DNA from: a virus
Length of the DNA stretch: 29,028 nucleotides
Reading direction: 5' to 3' (one strand)
Virus record (IMG/VR): IMGVR_UViG_3300042519_000226
Coordinates: 1 to 29,028 of that record
Position numbers and translations under genes: made by a program. Of the stretch, positions 15,592 through 25,300 are shown one piece after another. The notes below the pieces were generated by a model. The model ran no database searches. It was not told where the DNA came from and saw only the letters and a list, made by a program, of their open reading frames with translations. Within the stretch, counting starts at the first letter, position 1, and the number at the start of each line of letters is the position of its first letter.

Positions 15592-17319
15592 CTATTTGTA
15601 TGTTGGAGAAAAATAATCATATACTTGTCCTACCGATGTTGCGTTTTGCAATGTGTTGTAGAATAATACAGGTCCGATTTGTCCATTCCAGAATGTTGTT
15701 CTACCACTATTACATCCAATTGTTAAGAAGTTAGTAGATGATGGTGCCGTAAATGCTGATGCAGTAAATGTTCCTACTGAAGTTTTATCTACATAAACTG
15801 TCACCGTTCCCGATGGTTGGAATGTTGCAGAAATCATATACCATACGTTTGATGATAATGATGTTGTTAATTGTGCACTATTTCCTAATGTACTACCATA
15901 GAATTTTACTCTATTCAAAGTAGAACTATCAGATGATTCAATTGCTAAACCATAAAATCCAGCGTAATCAAAAATATGTCGTGATGCTACACCCAATGTT
16001 GTTGTAGGTCTAACCCATACGTGAATTGTACCAGTATTAGTATTGAATTGAGAATACCCCCCATTGATGTTGGTAGTAGTATCTTTGTACCAAAATTGGT
16101 TTGTACCATTTCCTGCGAAATATTTATCTTTTCTTGTTGCTCCGTTATTATATGATGGGTTATCACCAGTAATACCAGCTGCGTTTGCAACACCCGCAGG
16201 TCTAACACCCGTATTATATCCACTTAAATCTAACCAATCCGTTGTAACAGTTCCGTTTGTAGATGATGCTTTGGATGGGTCTAAATATAATCTTAATCCA
16301 GCAGCTGGAATTGGTGGTTGTGTAGTAGTTCCTTTGTTATGAGATACAATACCGTTTGCTAAATAAACGTCAGCATTTTCCACATTAAGTGTTACAATTT
16401 CAACATCTTCAATTATTACCTCAATATCAGTAATTTCTATTTCATTTAAACCTGTCACTGAATCGTATGTTACTACTAAATCACCTGGTAATACATCTTC
16501 AACATTTTTGAAACGATATTTTTCAATTTCACTATCCCAAACCCAAAGAGGGTGAGTTCCAGTTGATTTGATTAAACCATTGTTTAAATCATAATATCCA
16601 CTTGCAAAGTTAAAGACAATATCTGCTACATTTACTTCTTGATATGAGCCAGATTGATTTTCTAACATATAGAATCTCCAATCAACTTGGTCTGATTCTG
16701 AATCCTGGTCTTCATCAGGTAAACCATCTGGTACCCATGCTTTAATAGTATCACCCACCGAAAGGTCTTCTACATTTACAATAGTTCCATCCGCTTTAGT
16801 TATTTTTGTTCCAAATAATAAACAGAAATCAGGTTGGTTAATTGTGTTGTACACATCTACCGCGTATAATGTTTTTGTAGATGTTGAATTATAGCCAGTT
16901 GCTGCTAAATTATAACCATCTTCATACTTCATAGATAATACAGAAGATGCTTCTGAATATGTTGATTGAGCGATTGATGCAGGAGTTATTGGAAATGATG
17001 GAGATGCACCTAAAGTGGGTGAACCTACTGTAAAGTTTCCATTATTAAATGTTACTGAATAGTTTGCTGCTACGTTACCAACTTTAGTACCATGCAGTGT
17101 ACCCGCAGTTCCAAATGAAAATGTTGCCGCTTCTTCTGTACTTTCTACAATGTAAGTGAAAGTTGGTAAATTTGGGGTTACAGAATCTATTGCAAATGCG
17201 GTAAATGAACTATTAGATGTTCCTCCAGATAGCCCACCAATGGAAACTGCTTGAGATGTTCGGGCTGACCCGCTAACTGCTCTATATAAATTTCCTAATG
17301 ATAAATTAGTTCTTGGCAT
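15592..17319 (-). CDS. Virion protein with self-cleaving Hint (intein-like) domain and C-terminal LamG-like domain
   Basis: The 575-residue protein has three parts. Residues 1-165 are a Ser/Thr/Gly-rich beta region. Residues 166-328 form a Hint domain of the bacterial intein-like (BIL) type: Cys166 opens the block 'CLLFGTKITKADG', 'VNVEDLSVGDTI' follows, block B is 'STGTHPLWVW' (TxxH, His256), 'VLPGDLVVTYDSVTG' follows, and block F ends 'ADVYLANGIVSHN' (His327-Asn328). The next residue is Lys, not Cys, Ser or Thr, so classical splicing is not expected; cleavage at either end is. There is no homing endonuclease insertion. Residues about 338-575 look like a concanavalin/LamG sandwich ('AGLRLYLDPSK', 'GTIHVWVRPTTTLG', 'WNGQIGPVLFYNT'). 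It lies between sheath and glycosyltransferase genes and is probably a surface or tail decoration. A standard GT-tailed late box lies 22 bases upstream. Confidence 0.85.
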   Translation of the reverse strand: MPRTNLSLGNLYRAVSGSARTSQAVSIGGLSGGTSNSSFTAFAIDSVTPNLPTFTYIVESTEEAATFSFGTAGTLHGTKVGNVAANYSVTFNNGNFTVGSPTLGASPSFPITPASIAQSTYSEASSVLSMKYEDGYNLAATGYNSTSTKTLYAVDVYNTINQPDFCLLFGTKITKADGTIVNVEDLSVGDTIKAWVPDGLPDEDQDSESDQVDWRFYMLENQSGSYQEVNVADIVFNFASGYYDLNNGLIKSTGTHPLWVWDSEIEKYRFKNVEDVLPGDLVVTYDSVTGLNEIEITDIEVIIEDVEIVTLNVENADVYLANGIVSHNKGTTTQPPIPAAGLRLYLDPSKASSTNGTVTTDWLDLSGYNTGVRPAGVANAAGITGDNPSYNNGATRKDKYFAGNGTNQFWYKDTTTNINGGYSQFNTNTGTIHVWVRPTTTLGVASRHIFDYAGFYGLAIESSDSSTLNRVKFYGSTLGNSAQLTTSLSSNVWYMISATFQPSGTVTVYVDKTSVGTFTASAFTAPSSTNFLTIGCNSGRTTFWNGQIGPVLFYNTLQNATSVGQVYDYFSPTYK

Positions 17320-17330
17320 ATTCGTATGTA

Positions 17331-18329
17331 TTATTCTCCGTTATAAATATCTAAAAGTTTTTCTTTCCATACTTCTTTGTTTGAAAAGTGTTTTATCATC
17401 CAACTTTTAAGTTTTTGGAATTCTGTTTTACGGGTTTCGTAACTATCCTCACAAATTATTTGGTAGGTTTTTTTAAATGTTTCCGCATTATTCGCTTTGT
17501 ATTTGTAATCAAGTGGAACATGCCAATCTTCATGTAATATGGGAAGTTTACCCCAATCCACTGCCTCAAATATACCATATCCGAAGGGTTCGTGCTCAAA
17601 ACAAGAATGAGAGATTCCCCAATCAAGTTCATAGAACCTTTCTTTAAATTTATAATCAAATTTGTAAACTTTGGATTTTTCGAATTTGAATCCATATTTC
17701 TTTTTATAGTATTTGTTGAATGTTTCTGAATTTGTAGAAATAAATCCACCTAACCCATTCATATATTCAACATTCTTTCTACCTTCTACTCTAGCGGCGT
17801 ATCCTATCTCAATAGATTCTGAAAGCTCTTTATTTTGTTTAAATTTATAAACATTTGGGATGTGATATAAATTTTCTGTTTTATATGGAAAATGATATAA
17901 CCCTACCCAAACTTTATTTTTAATTTTATTAATTAATTCGCTTTCATATTCCCAATTACCATACCAATGTAAATATTCATCTTTTTCCATTTGTGCCAAT
18001 AAAGACACTTTTGTTAAATTATGGAAAATAATTGAATCAATCTTTTCCAAATTTTGATGAATAGCTCTAGTTGGGGTATAATGACCATGAAGAATATGTA
18101 TCCGTCTTGCACCTTCTAAATGTTTTATAATTTCATCTTCAGATGTTTCCCAAATGTGGTCAATATCAATTGGAAATTCTTCATAGTTGTTAGGTCTATG
18201 TCTATGGAAAAGAAGAAGTGGCTTCACTTCTAAATGAGGAGCCACTTCTTTTATCCATTCGGTTACCCACATATCAGCACCGCTATTGAACCAAGGACCT
18301 CCAGCGGTGGTGTAGTAAACATCATACAT
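17331..18329 (-). CDS. GT-B fold glycosyltransferase (GT4-like)
   Basis: The 332-residue protein resembles retaining GT-B glycosyltransferases, which move a sugar from a nucleotide donor. 'SIEIGYAARVEGRKNVEYMN' (172-191) corresponds to the GT4 'iG..gR..eqKn' donor-domain start, with Arg and Lys present. 'CFEHEPFGYGIFEAVDWGKL' (243-262) holds the E-x7-E signature (Glu247, Glu255). The N-terminal domain includes 'RIHILHGHYTPTRA' (76-89). It is slightly short for the family but shows both halves. There is no signal peptide. It starts 3 bases after the S74 fibre gene's stop and ends 11 bases before the Hint-LamG gene, so it is embedded in the virion operon. Attachment of sugar to Ser/Thr-rich fibre proteins is a reasonable inference; the acceptor could also be host-derived. 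Confidence 0.85.
   Translation of the reverse strand: MYDVYYTTAGGPWFNSGADMWVTEWIKEVAPHLEVKPLLLFHRHRPNNYEEFPIDIDHIWETSEDEIIKHLEGARRIHILHGHYTPTRAIHQNLEKIDSIIFHNLTKVSLLAQMEKDEYLHWYGNWEYESELINKIKNKVWVGLYHFPYKTENLYHIPNVYKFKQNKELSESIEIGYAARVEGRKNVEYMNGLGGFISTNSETFNKYYKKKYGFKFEKSKVYKFDYKFKERFYELDWGISHSCFEHEPFGYGIFEAVDWGKLPILHEDWHVPLDYKYKANNAETFKKTYQIICEDSYETRKTEFQKLKSWMIKHFSNKEVWKEKLLDIYNGE
17342..17350 (-). promoter_or_regulatory. ATATTTATA box inside the end of the glycosyltransferase gene
   Basis: An exact coding-strand copy within the last codons of the glycosyltransferase, 22 bases before the Hint-LamG ATG at 17319. Its presence inside coding sequence at the expected distance argues that the motif is selected rather than mere AT-rich spacer. 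Confidence 0.5.
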
Positions 18330-18332
18330 TAA

Positions 18333-20783
18333 TTATAAACCTTTATTATTTGTACAATTATTTAAATCTATTCTTAATTGCTCTATTTGTAATTGTTGTT
18401 CTTTAATACCTTCGATTAGTAATGCTACTAACTTATCGTATTTAACTGCCTTAAATCCACTCTCTCTTGTCTGAACTAATTGAGGTAATACTGCTTCAAT
18501 TTCTTGTGCGATTACACCCACATCGTTTCCTTCATATCCGTGCTCAACTTTGTTTTCTTCTTTCCAATCGTATGTGTTACCACTAATCTTTCTGATTTTG
18601 TCGATTGCGTTTTCAATTGGTTTGATGTTTTCTTTGAAACGAATATCAGAAGATGAAAATGCAACGATATCATTTGCTGCATCAATTCTACCTGCAGTTC
18701 CAGTTGCAGCCATTCCTATACCTAAAGAGTTAAATCTTACGTTATCAGATGTTGCAACTGCTTGTCCGATTGAGATAGTTACTGCTCCAGTTGCTCCACT
18801 TACCGTTACACCTGTACCTGCAACATTTGAAGTTACACCTGTGTTTGCAATTGTTACTCCAGTAGAACCATTATACGATGTTCCACTTAATCCCGTACCA
18901 ATTGTTAAGGTTGCTAAATTAGAACCTAAAGCGATACCTGAAATTGTATTATTTGTTAATCCAATTGTTGGAGTTGCACCTTCACCACTATTATTAGAAA
19001 GAGTAATGTTAGTTCCTGCTACTAATGATGCTACATAGTTACCAGATGTTCTAGTCCCTAATGCAATATCACCCGTTGTAGATGCTACGTTAATTTGTCC
19101 AGAACCTGAAACAACCGTATTTGCATCTAATTGAGTTTTTACACCCGTTGCAAATCCAGTAGTTGAACCTGCGGTAATTTGTGATGAACCAGATACTAAA
19201 TTTGGAATAGTAATATCAGCAGAACCATTAAATGAAGTTCCGTTTATTGTTCTTGCAGTTGCTAATGTAGTTGCGGTTGATGCGTTACCTGTTAATGCTC
19301 CCGTAAATCCAGTTGAACTAACCGAAGTTAAACCTGCTATTGTTGTTGCAGTTCCACCTAATGCAATTGCAGTTGAACCAACTGTCACTGTATTAGTAGT
19401 GATTGAAGAACCTACTACCTGTGAAGAACCACTTATAACCGTTTCTGCATTTAATCTTGTCTTAATTGTAGTATTAATAGAAGATGTAAATGTTTCTAAA
19501 TTAGATGTTTCAACTTCTAATGCAGTTAATCTTGTAATTGCACTTCCACTTGCAGTTGATAATTGGTCTAATCTACTTGTTTGTGTAGTATTAGTTGTAT
19601 CATTTGAACCAGTATATGTATTTAAAGAACTCAATATACCAATTACTTGCGAAGAACCACTTACTACACCATTTGTTGCATTTATTGCTCCATTAAACGA
19701 TGTTGCAGTTGATGCTCCTATTGTTGTAAGTGAACCACTTATTTGAACTGAACCTGTAAATGAATGTGTATCATTCCCCGCATCACCAAATCGGTTAGAA
19801 CCGCTACTAAATACAACACTTGCCGTTTGATTAACAGTTGTTAAATTTATAATAGTTAAATCTGTAATACTAGTTCCACTTAATTGTGAAGAACCACTAA
19901 TAGTTCCCGTTGGTAATAATGGAGTAACTTGTGCTGCTCCACTTACTATTCCTGCTGGTATAGAACTAATACTCGCGTATGCAATTTGTGATGAACCGGA
20001 AACAACTGTATTTGAATCCAATTGAGTTTTAATCGTTGTATTAATCGAAGATGTAAATGATTCTAAATTAGCAGTTTCAATTAATAAACTTGCAGTTGTT
20101 GTGTTTAAGTTTGCTACTGAAACTGTATTTGCAGATGCAGTTAAAATCAATGAACCAGAAATAGTTGCTAATGCAGTATTTTGAGTTAATTGAGATGATG
20201 TAAATGCATTAAATGAAGATGTTTCTGCATAATTACTAGTTGAACCAACAGATGATGATTGTGCAACTGTTTGAGTTACTACACCAGTATTATCCACAAA
20301 TGCAATTGATGCAGTTGTAATTTGTACATTACCAATTTGAATACCACCACCTGCTACTGCATTAATTGTTGTTACTACTTGATTATTTGCAGGATTAACC
20401 ATTTTGATTGAACCTGTTGAGATATATAAATCTCTCCAAAATTTAGTAGCAGAACCTAAATCAAATGCGTTTGTAGTTTGTGGAATAAGAGATGAACTCA
20501 AAGATGCTACAACATTTACAGTATCAGATGATGCATCACCAATTGTGATAGCTCCACCTAATGTTAAATTACCTGCAATATTTGCGTTTCCGGTAATATC
20601 TAACCCTGAACCTGAAATTGCTCCGAAATTTCCAGTACTACCTGTACCAGATGAACCTAATATAATGTCTCCGTTTGGACCACCAATTAATAAAGTTCCT
20701 AATGTTGTGTTTACATACGGTTCTCCGAATGCTAACGAACCTGATTGTTGTGCGGTTGTCCCACGTCTAAATTTAAGTGCCAT
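18333..20783 (-). CDS. Tail fibre protein with C-terminal peptidase S74 chaperone domain
   Basis: The 816-residue protein starts with a short 'FRRGTTAQQSGSLAFGEPYV' segment of the kind found at fibre N-termini. A long beta-rich shaft full of Gly, Ser, Thr and Asn follows, with seven copies of a (V/I)SGSSQ-like motif. It ends in a peptidase S74 / intramolecular chaperone domain from about 710: 'SSDIRFKENIKPIENAIDKI', 'GNDVGVIAQEIEAVLPQLV', 'KAVKYDKLVALLIEGIK' and a coiled-coil tail. The S-D-x-R-x-K motif is intact, with Ser712 and Lys717 as the predicted dyad. In known examples the domain drives trimerisation and then cleaves itself off before Ser. It shares a 214-base segment and a 47-base exact repeat with the next fibre gene. 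An ATATTTATA box lies 41 bases upstream. Confidence 0.92.
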   Translation of the reverse strand: MALKFRRGTTAQQSGSLAFGEPYVNTTLGTLLIGGPNGDIILGSSGTGSTGNFGAISGSGLDITGNANIAGNLTLGGAITIGDASSDTVNVVASLSSSLIPQTTNAFDLGSATKFWRDLYISTGSIKMVNPANNQVVTTINAVAGGGIQIGNVQITTASIAFVDNTGVVTQTVAQSSSVGSTSNYAETSSFNAFTSSQLTQNTALATISGSLILTASANTVSVANLNTTTASLLIETANLESFTSSINTTIKTQLDSNTVVSGSSQIAYASISSIPAGIVSGAAQVTPLLPTGTISGSSQLSGTSITDLTIINLTTVNQTASVVFSSGSNRFGDAGNDTHSFTGSVQISGSLTTIGASTATSFNGAINATNGVVSGSSQVIGILSSLNTYTGSNDTTNTTQTSRLDQLSTASGSAITRLTALEVETSNLETFTSSINTTIKTRLNAETVISGSSQVVGSSITTNTVTVGSTAIALGGTATTIAGLTSVSSTGFTGALTGNASTATTLATARTINGTSFNGSADITIPNLVSGSSQITAGSTTGFATGVKTQLDANTVVSGSGQINVASTTGDIALGTRTSGNYVASLVAGTNITLSNNSGEGATPTIGLTNNTISGIALGSNLATLTIGTGLSGTSYNGSTGVTIANTGVTSNVAGTGVTVSGATGAVTISIGQAVATSDNVRFNSLGIGMAATGTAGRIDAANDIVAFSSSDIRFKENIKPIENAIDKIRKISGNTYDWKEENKVEHGYEGNDVGVIAQEIEAVLPQLVQTRESGFKAVKYDKLVALLIEGIKEQQLQIEQLRIDLNNCTNNKGL
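19039..19085. repeat. 47-base exact repeat, copy A (fibre genes)
   Basis: This stretch is identical to 21327-21373 in the neighbouring fibre gene, in the same reading frame, encoding the 'TTGDIALGTRTSGNY' module. It marks one end of homology shared by the two S74 fibres. Confidence 0.85.
19681..19894. repeat. 214-base shared module, copy A (fibre genes)
   Basis: The segment is closely similar to 21909-22122 without gaps, including an identical run of about 50 bases near 19814-19868. It encodes the 'TDLTIINLTTVNQTASV' module followed by 'GDAGNDTHSFTGSV' and 'SGSLTTIG'. Confidence 0.85.
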
Positions 20784-20824
20784 CTAGTTTACCTTTTTTT
20801 TAGTACGATTAATTATGTTATGTG

Positions 20825-20833
20825 TATAAATAT
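20825..20833 (-). promoter_or_regulatory. ATATTTATA box upstream of the 816-residue fibre gene
   Basis: An exact coding-strand copy directly abutting the preceding stop codon and 41 bases before the ATG at 20783. Candidate late promoter core. Confidence 0.5.
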
Positions 20834-22375
20834 TTATTTATTTTCCAAACTATTAACTCTTGCTGATAATTCTTTTATCGCTTCGATTAATAGTGGAATT
20901 ATTTTTTCATATTGAACTGCTTTATATCCGTTATCTCTATTTGTTACAATTTGTGGAAGGATTTCTTCAATTTCTTGTGCTATTACTCCAACATCATTTC
21001 CTTTATGAGAATGTATTTCTTCATATCCTTCTTTCCAATTGTATGTGTTACCACTAATTGATTCAACTTTTTCCAATGCGTTTTGGATTGGTTGGATATT
21101 TTCTTTTAATCTAATATCGGATGAGTAAAATGCAGTAATATCACCCGTTGCTCTAATTTCACCAGCCGTTGTTGATGCGGTGGTTCCAATCCCCAATGAA
21201 TTGAATTGTGGATTCGCATCTGTTTTTATACTTTGTGCCAATGTCAATGTTACATCTGCACTTTCCAATCCAGAACCCGCAGCAGTTAAACCATTGGTAG
21301 TATTACCTGCAATAGTTTGAACATAATTACCAGATGTTCTAGTCCCTAATGCAATATCACCCGTTGTAGATGCAACATTAATTTGTGCCGAACCAGATAC
21401 TACACCATCTGCATTTAATTTAGTTTTAACTCTAGCATCGGTATAATATAAATTAGTACCTTCAGATAAGTTAGTTGTACTAAATCCACTTAATGAAATT
21501 TGAGAAGAACCAGATACTACCGTATTTGAATTTAATTGAGTTTTTACATCGGTTGCAAAGTTTGTAGTAGAACCTGCGGTTATTTGAGATGAACCAGAAA
21601 TTACACCATCAGCATCCAACTTTGATTTAATAGTTGTATTAATTGAAGATGTAAATGATTCCAAATTAGCCGTTTCAATCAATAAACTTGCAGTTGCGGA
21701 GTTTAAATTAGTTATAGATACTCCTTGTGAGTCATTTGTAGTTTTAGCTGCTGATGCTGAACTAATTAATGAACCAGTAATAGTTGCTAATGCGGTGTCG
21801 TAAGCAGTAAATCCGGTAGTTGATTGTAAAGTTACTTGTGATGACCCACTTACTAACCCACTTCCACCTAATATTTGAGATGAACCAGAGATTACTCCGT
21901 TAGTTGCGTTTATTGTACCATTGAATGATGTTGCAGTTGATGTTCCTATTGTTGTAAGTGAACCACTAACTTGTACTGAACCAGTAAATTCGTGTGTATC
22001 ATTTCCAAAATCACCGAATTTATTTGAACCACTACTAAATAAAACACTTGCCGTTTGATTAACAGTTGTTAAATTTATAATAGTTAAATCTGTAATAGTA
22101 GTTCCACTTAATTGAGATGAACCAGAAACTACACCAGATGGAAGGTTTGAACTAACACTTCCTATTTGTAGTTGAGTCCAACCATTTTCATTTCCTACAT
22201 TTACAGTATCGGTTAATACCCAAACTGTATTACTATCTTGCTGAAAAACTATTAACCCCTCATATACATTAGCAGATGATAAAGCGTAACGGGCAGTCTG
22301 GTCCGCTAATGTTATTCTAGCATCAACGGGTTCGTTGTTAGTTATGTTAAATCCACCAGGTAATATAATTGCCAT
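20834..22375 (-). CDS. Tail fibre protein with C-terminal peptidase S74 chaperone domain (second copy)
   Basis: The 513-residue protein has a different N-terminus from its neighbour. Residues 1-75 (MAIILPGGFNITNNEPVDAR...) include 'VYEGLIVFQQDSNTVWVLTD', a small beta domain seen at the start of many phage appendage proteins. A shaft with six SGSSQ-type motifs follows. The last 97 residues are an S74 domain: 'SSDIRLKENIQPIQNALEKV', 'GNDVGVIAQEIEEILPQIV' and 'KAVQYEKIIPLLIEAIK', with Ser419 and Lys424 as the predicted self-cleavage dyad. The chaperone is clearly homologous to that of the 816-residue fibre but diverged, while parts of the shaft are nearly identical in DNA, suggesting recombination or recent gene conversion. 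It begins 15 bases after the 1003-residue gene's stop, with no ATATTTATA box, so it is probably co-transcribed with that gene. Confidence 0.92.
   Translation of the reverse strand: MAIILPGGFNITNNEPVDARITLADQTARYALSSANVYEGLIVFQQDSNTVWVLTDTVNVGNENGWTQLQIGSVSSNLPSGVVSGSSQLSGTTITDLTIINLTTVNQTASVLFSSGSNKFGDFGNDTHEFTGSVQVSGSLTTIGTSTATSFNGTINATNGVISGSSQILGGSGLVSGSSQVTLQSTTGFTAYDTALATITGSLISSASAAKTTNDSQGVSITNLNSATASLLIETANLESFTSSINTTIKSKLDADGVISGSSQITAGSTTNFATDVKTQLNSNTVVSGSSQISLSGFSTTNLSEGTNLYYTDARVKTKLNADGVVSGSAQINVASTTGDIALGTRTSGNYVQTIAGNTTNGLTAAGSGLESADVTLTLAQSIKTDANPQFNSLGIGTTASTTAGEIRATGDITAFYSSDIRLKENIQPIQNALEKVESISGNTYNWKEGYEEIHSHKGNDVGVIAQEIEEILPQIVTNRDNGYKAVQYEKIIPLLIEAIKELSARVNSLENK
21327..21373. 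repeat. 47-base exact repeat, copy B (fibre genes)
   Basis: Partner of 19039-19085, identical over its length and in the same frame. Confidence 0.85.
21909..22122. repeat. 214-base shared module, copy B (fibre genes)
   Basis: Partner of 19681-19894, offset by exactly 2228 bases throughout, so no insertion or deletion separates the copies. Confidence 0.85.
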
Positions 22376-22390
22376 TTCTTATTTTTTATT

Positions 22391-25300
22391 TTATGTTAAT
22401 GTATATGTTATACTACTTCCAGCACCACCTGCTTGCAAAGTATTTATTTTATAAACTTTATATTGTCCAACTGTTGTTACACTAAATTGTCCTAATACAC
22501 CAAATCCGCTTGTAGTAATGTTTGACAAATTCGATAGTGAACTATTAAATACTATATAATGGTATTTATCTCCAGTCCAACTAATTGTTACCGATTGTCC
22601 ACTTGCAGTTGTTGTTCCTTTTACAATAGTACCAATAGTACCACCCAATGTAGTATCCCATGCTCCAATGTTTTCCAATTCTCCTGCAGTAAATGATTCT
22701 GCGGTACTTGCACCATATCTTAAACTTCTAATTTTTGTATATGTAGTAGTTGCCGTAGATGTGGTTGTTAAATCTGGTATATTATCACCAATTGGAGATT
22801 CATAGTTTGCAGTTGCCGTTATACTAATTGAAGTAGACCCCGTTGCAGAACCTGTCACAAAGTATGGTGTACTAACATTTGTTGTAGTATTTACCAAATT
22901 CCAACCCAATGAAGGATTTGCAGATGATGATGTAAATGTGATACTACCAGTTGCACCTTGTTCGATTTGATTTGATGAAGCTCCTAATTGAACCGTTACC
23001 GTTGGTGATATAGTAGGAGATGCTGGATTTGATTTTGAAATTGTTCCAGTAGCCGTAGTAGAAGTTTTATATAAAGTACCATCTAATGGAGAACTTGCAG
23101 TATATTCCAATCTATATGTGTGTGAACCAGATGTTGTTGCGTTATATGATAATGATGTTCCACTACCAACTTCAGTTAATAAGGTAGAACCTTCGTATAA
23201 AGATGCACTTACTAATGTATATCCTTGATTACTCCAAGTACCATTTACAATATATGCATCATTTACATTATTAAATCTATCAACTAAAAATCCACTTAAA
23301 GATGTTGCTATTGATGTTGGTATTGCCGGAGTTCCGAATATAAATTTTAAAGTTCCATTTATAAATGTTACCGCTACATTACTATCAAAATCTGCCACTT
23401 CAATTCCAGTTAATTGTTCTATACTATTTGTTACATAATTAATATATCCAGATGCCGATGCTAAACCCGCTATGGAAGCAGATACGGATTCACTAAATGA
23501 TGATGTAAATGATTCCAAATTATCAATTGAAATTTGAGCAGATGCAGTAAATTGATTTAATTTAGTAAATTCTGCTGCTAAACCTGCTCCTATCGAAATA
23601 GATGCAGTATATTCCAAATCATCTAATCTAACTTCTGTTGAAGTTGTGTATGAATTTAAAGATGCTGTAAATTGGTGAATCGAACCAGTTACCTGTGCTA
23701 ATGTAGTAAATCTTCCTTCTAAACTACCTGTTTCCGTTTCTAATGATAGTAATCTACCATTTGCAGAAGATGTAAATGTATTCAAACTTCCAGTCGAAGT
23801 TTCAATTAAATCTAATCTGCCATTTGCGGAGGATGTAAATGTATTCAAACTTCCAGTCGAAGTTTCAATTAAATTTAATCTAGTATTTGCAGAAGATGTA
23901 AATGTATTCAAACTTCCAGTCGAAGTTTCAATTAAATCTAACCTACCTAAAGTTGAAGAACTAAAAGTATTTAAACTTCCAGTCGAAGTTTCTAATAATT
24001 CTAATCTAGTATTTGCAGAAGATGTAAATGTATTTAAACTTCCAGTGGATGTTTCTAATAATCCTAATCTAGTATTAGTAGATTGTGAAAATACGTTTAA
24101 ATCTGTTAGTTGTAAAGATGATGATATAACACTATCTCCACCTGCTAAAAGAATTGTTGATTCAGAACCACTTACACCTGCTATCCATTTATCAGTTGTT
24201 GAATTCCATAATAATGAACCAGATGATAATGTGCCTGTTGCATCTTTTGTGTAAATACCGGAAAGTGTTTGTGAACCACCATAATTTAATTCAATAATAT
24301 TATCTCCAATATTAAGAGTTGTTGAATCGATTTGAGTAGTCGTTCCTTTTACAGTTAAATTACCATTAATTGTTATATCAGCACCACTTGCAGTAATTGC
24401 GGTTTTTAAAGATGATGTATATGAGTTTAATTCTGCTATTGATGTTTTAACACTAGCAGAAGTTATTTCCAAATTATCCAATCTACCATCTTGTATTGGA
24501 AGTGAACCTGAAAATGAACCTGTGAATCCAGATAATCCAATCACTGAACCAGTTACCGTAAGATTTTCATCTATCCTTAAACTTGAAAGTAATAATCGAG
24601 TGTCTTGATGGATATATACGTTTTTATTTGCAAAACTTTGAACACTTAATATTGGATAAGGTACTGTATCTTCTTCATAATCAATATAAGCACCTGCAAA
24701 ATCTGCTTTTAATTTTATTGCAATATCATCATTATATAAATCATTATTATGTCTTAATTCTAAAATAGCATTTCCATCATTTGGAGCAGTTATGTTATGA
24801 GTAAAAGTTAAAGAACTTGTTAATTGCCCACTTCCAGTTAAAATACTAAATTCACCATCAACGATATTTAAAGAACCAGTTACAATTTGATTGCCTCTAA
24901 AATTATTACTTCCAGTTGTTGCATAAGAACCAGTTAATGAATTCAATGGTCCTAATATTCCAATTATTTGCGATGAACCACTTACTACTCCTTGTGGTAA
25001 AGATGCTGCTATTTGGGATGAGCCTGATATAACACCATTTGTTGCAGCTATTGCACCACTTATAGATGTTCCATATACATTTCTCCAAGGTGCGGAAATT
25101 GTACCAACATCAATTGCTCCATTTGGAACTAAATTAGTATTAAATTGACCTAAAGCAGAAATATTATCAGCGGAAGCATTACCTAAATAGATATTTCCAC
25201 CAACTCTTACATCACCAGAAGCGGATATATTACCAACTAAATTAATATCACCATACGATGGTACGTTTAATGGTAATAATGTAATTGGGTTATTTGAACC

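Noticed and set aside
15592-17319. A true splicing intein in the LamG protein
   Set aside because: The residue after His-Asn is Lys, which lacks the nucleophile needed for the second splicing step, and there is no homing endonuclease. Cleavage is more likely than splicing.
18550-20787. Several plus-strand ORFs antisense to the fibre genes (for example 18550-19038, 19399-19746, 20404-20787)
   Set aside because: They mirror the repetitive Ser/Thr/Gly/Asn codons of the real genes, which give few stops on the opposite strand. They show no domain, are Val/Pro/Leu-biased, and are fully contained in strong minus-strand genes.
23740-24075. The 63-base array as a CRISPR
   Set aside because: There are no distinct spacers; the whole unit is repeated, in frame, inside a fibre gene.
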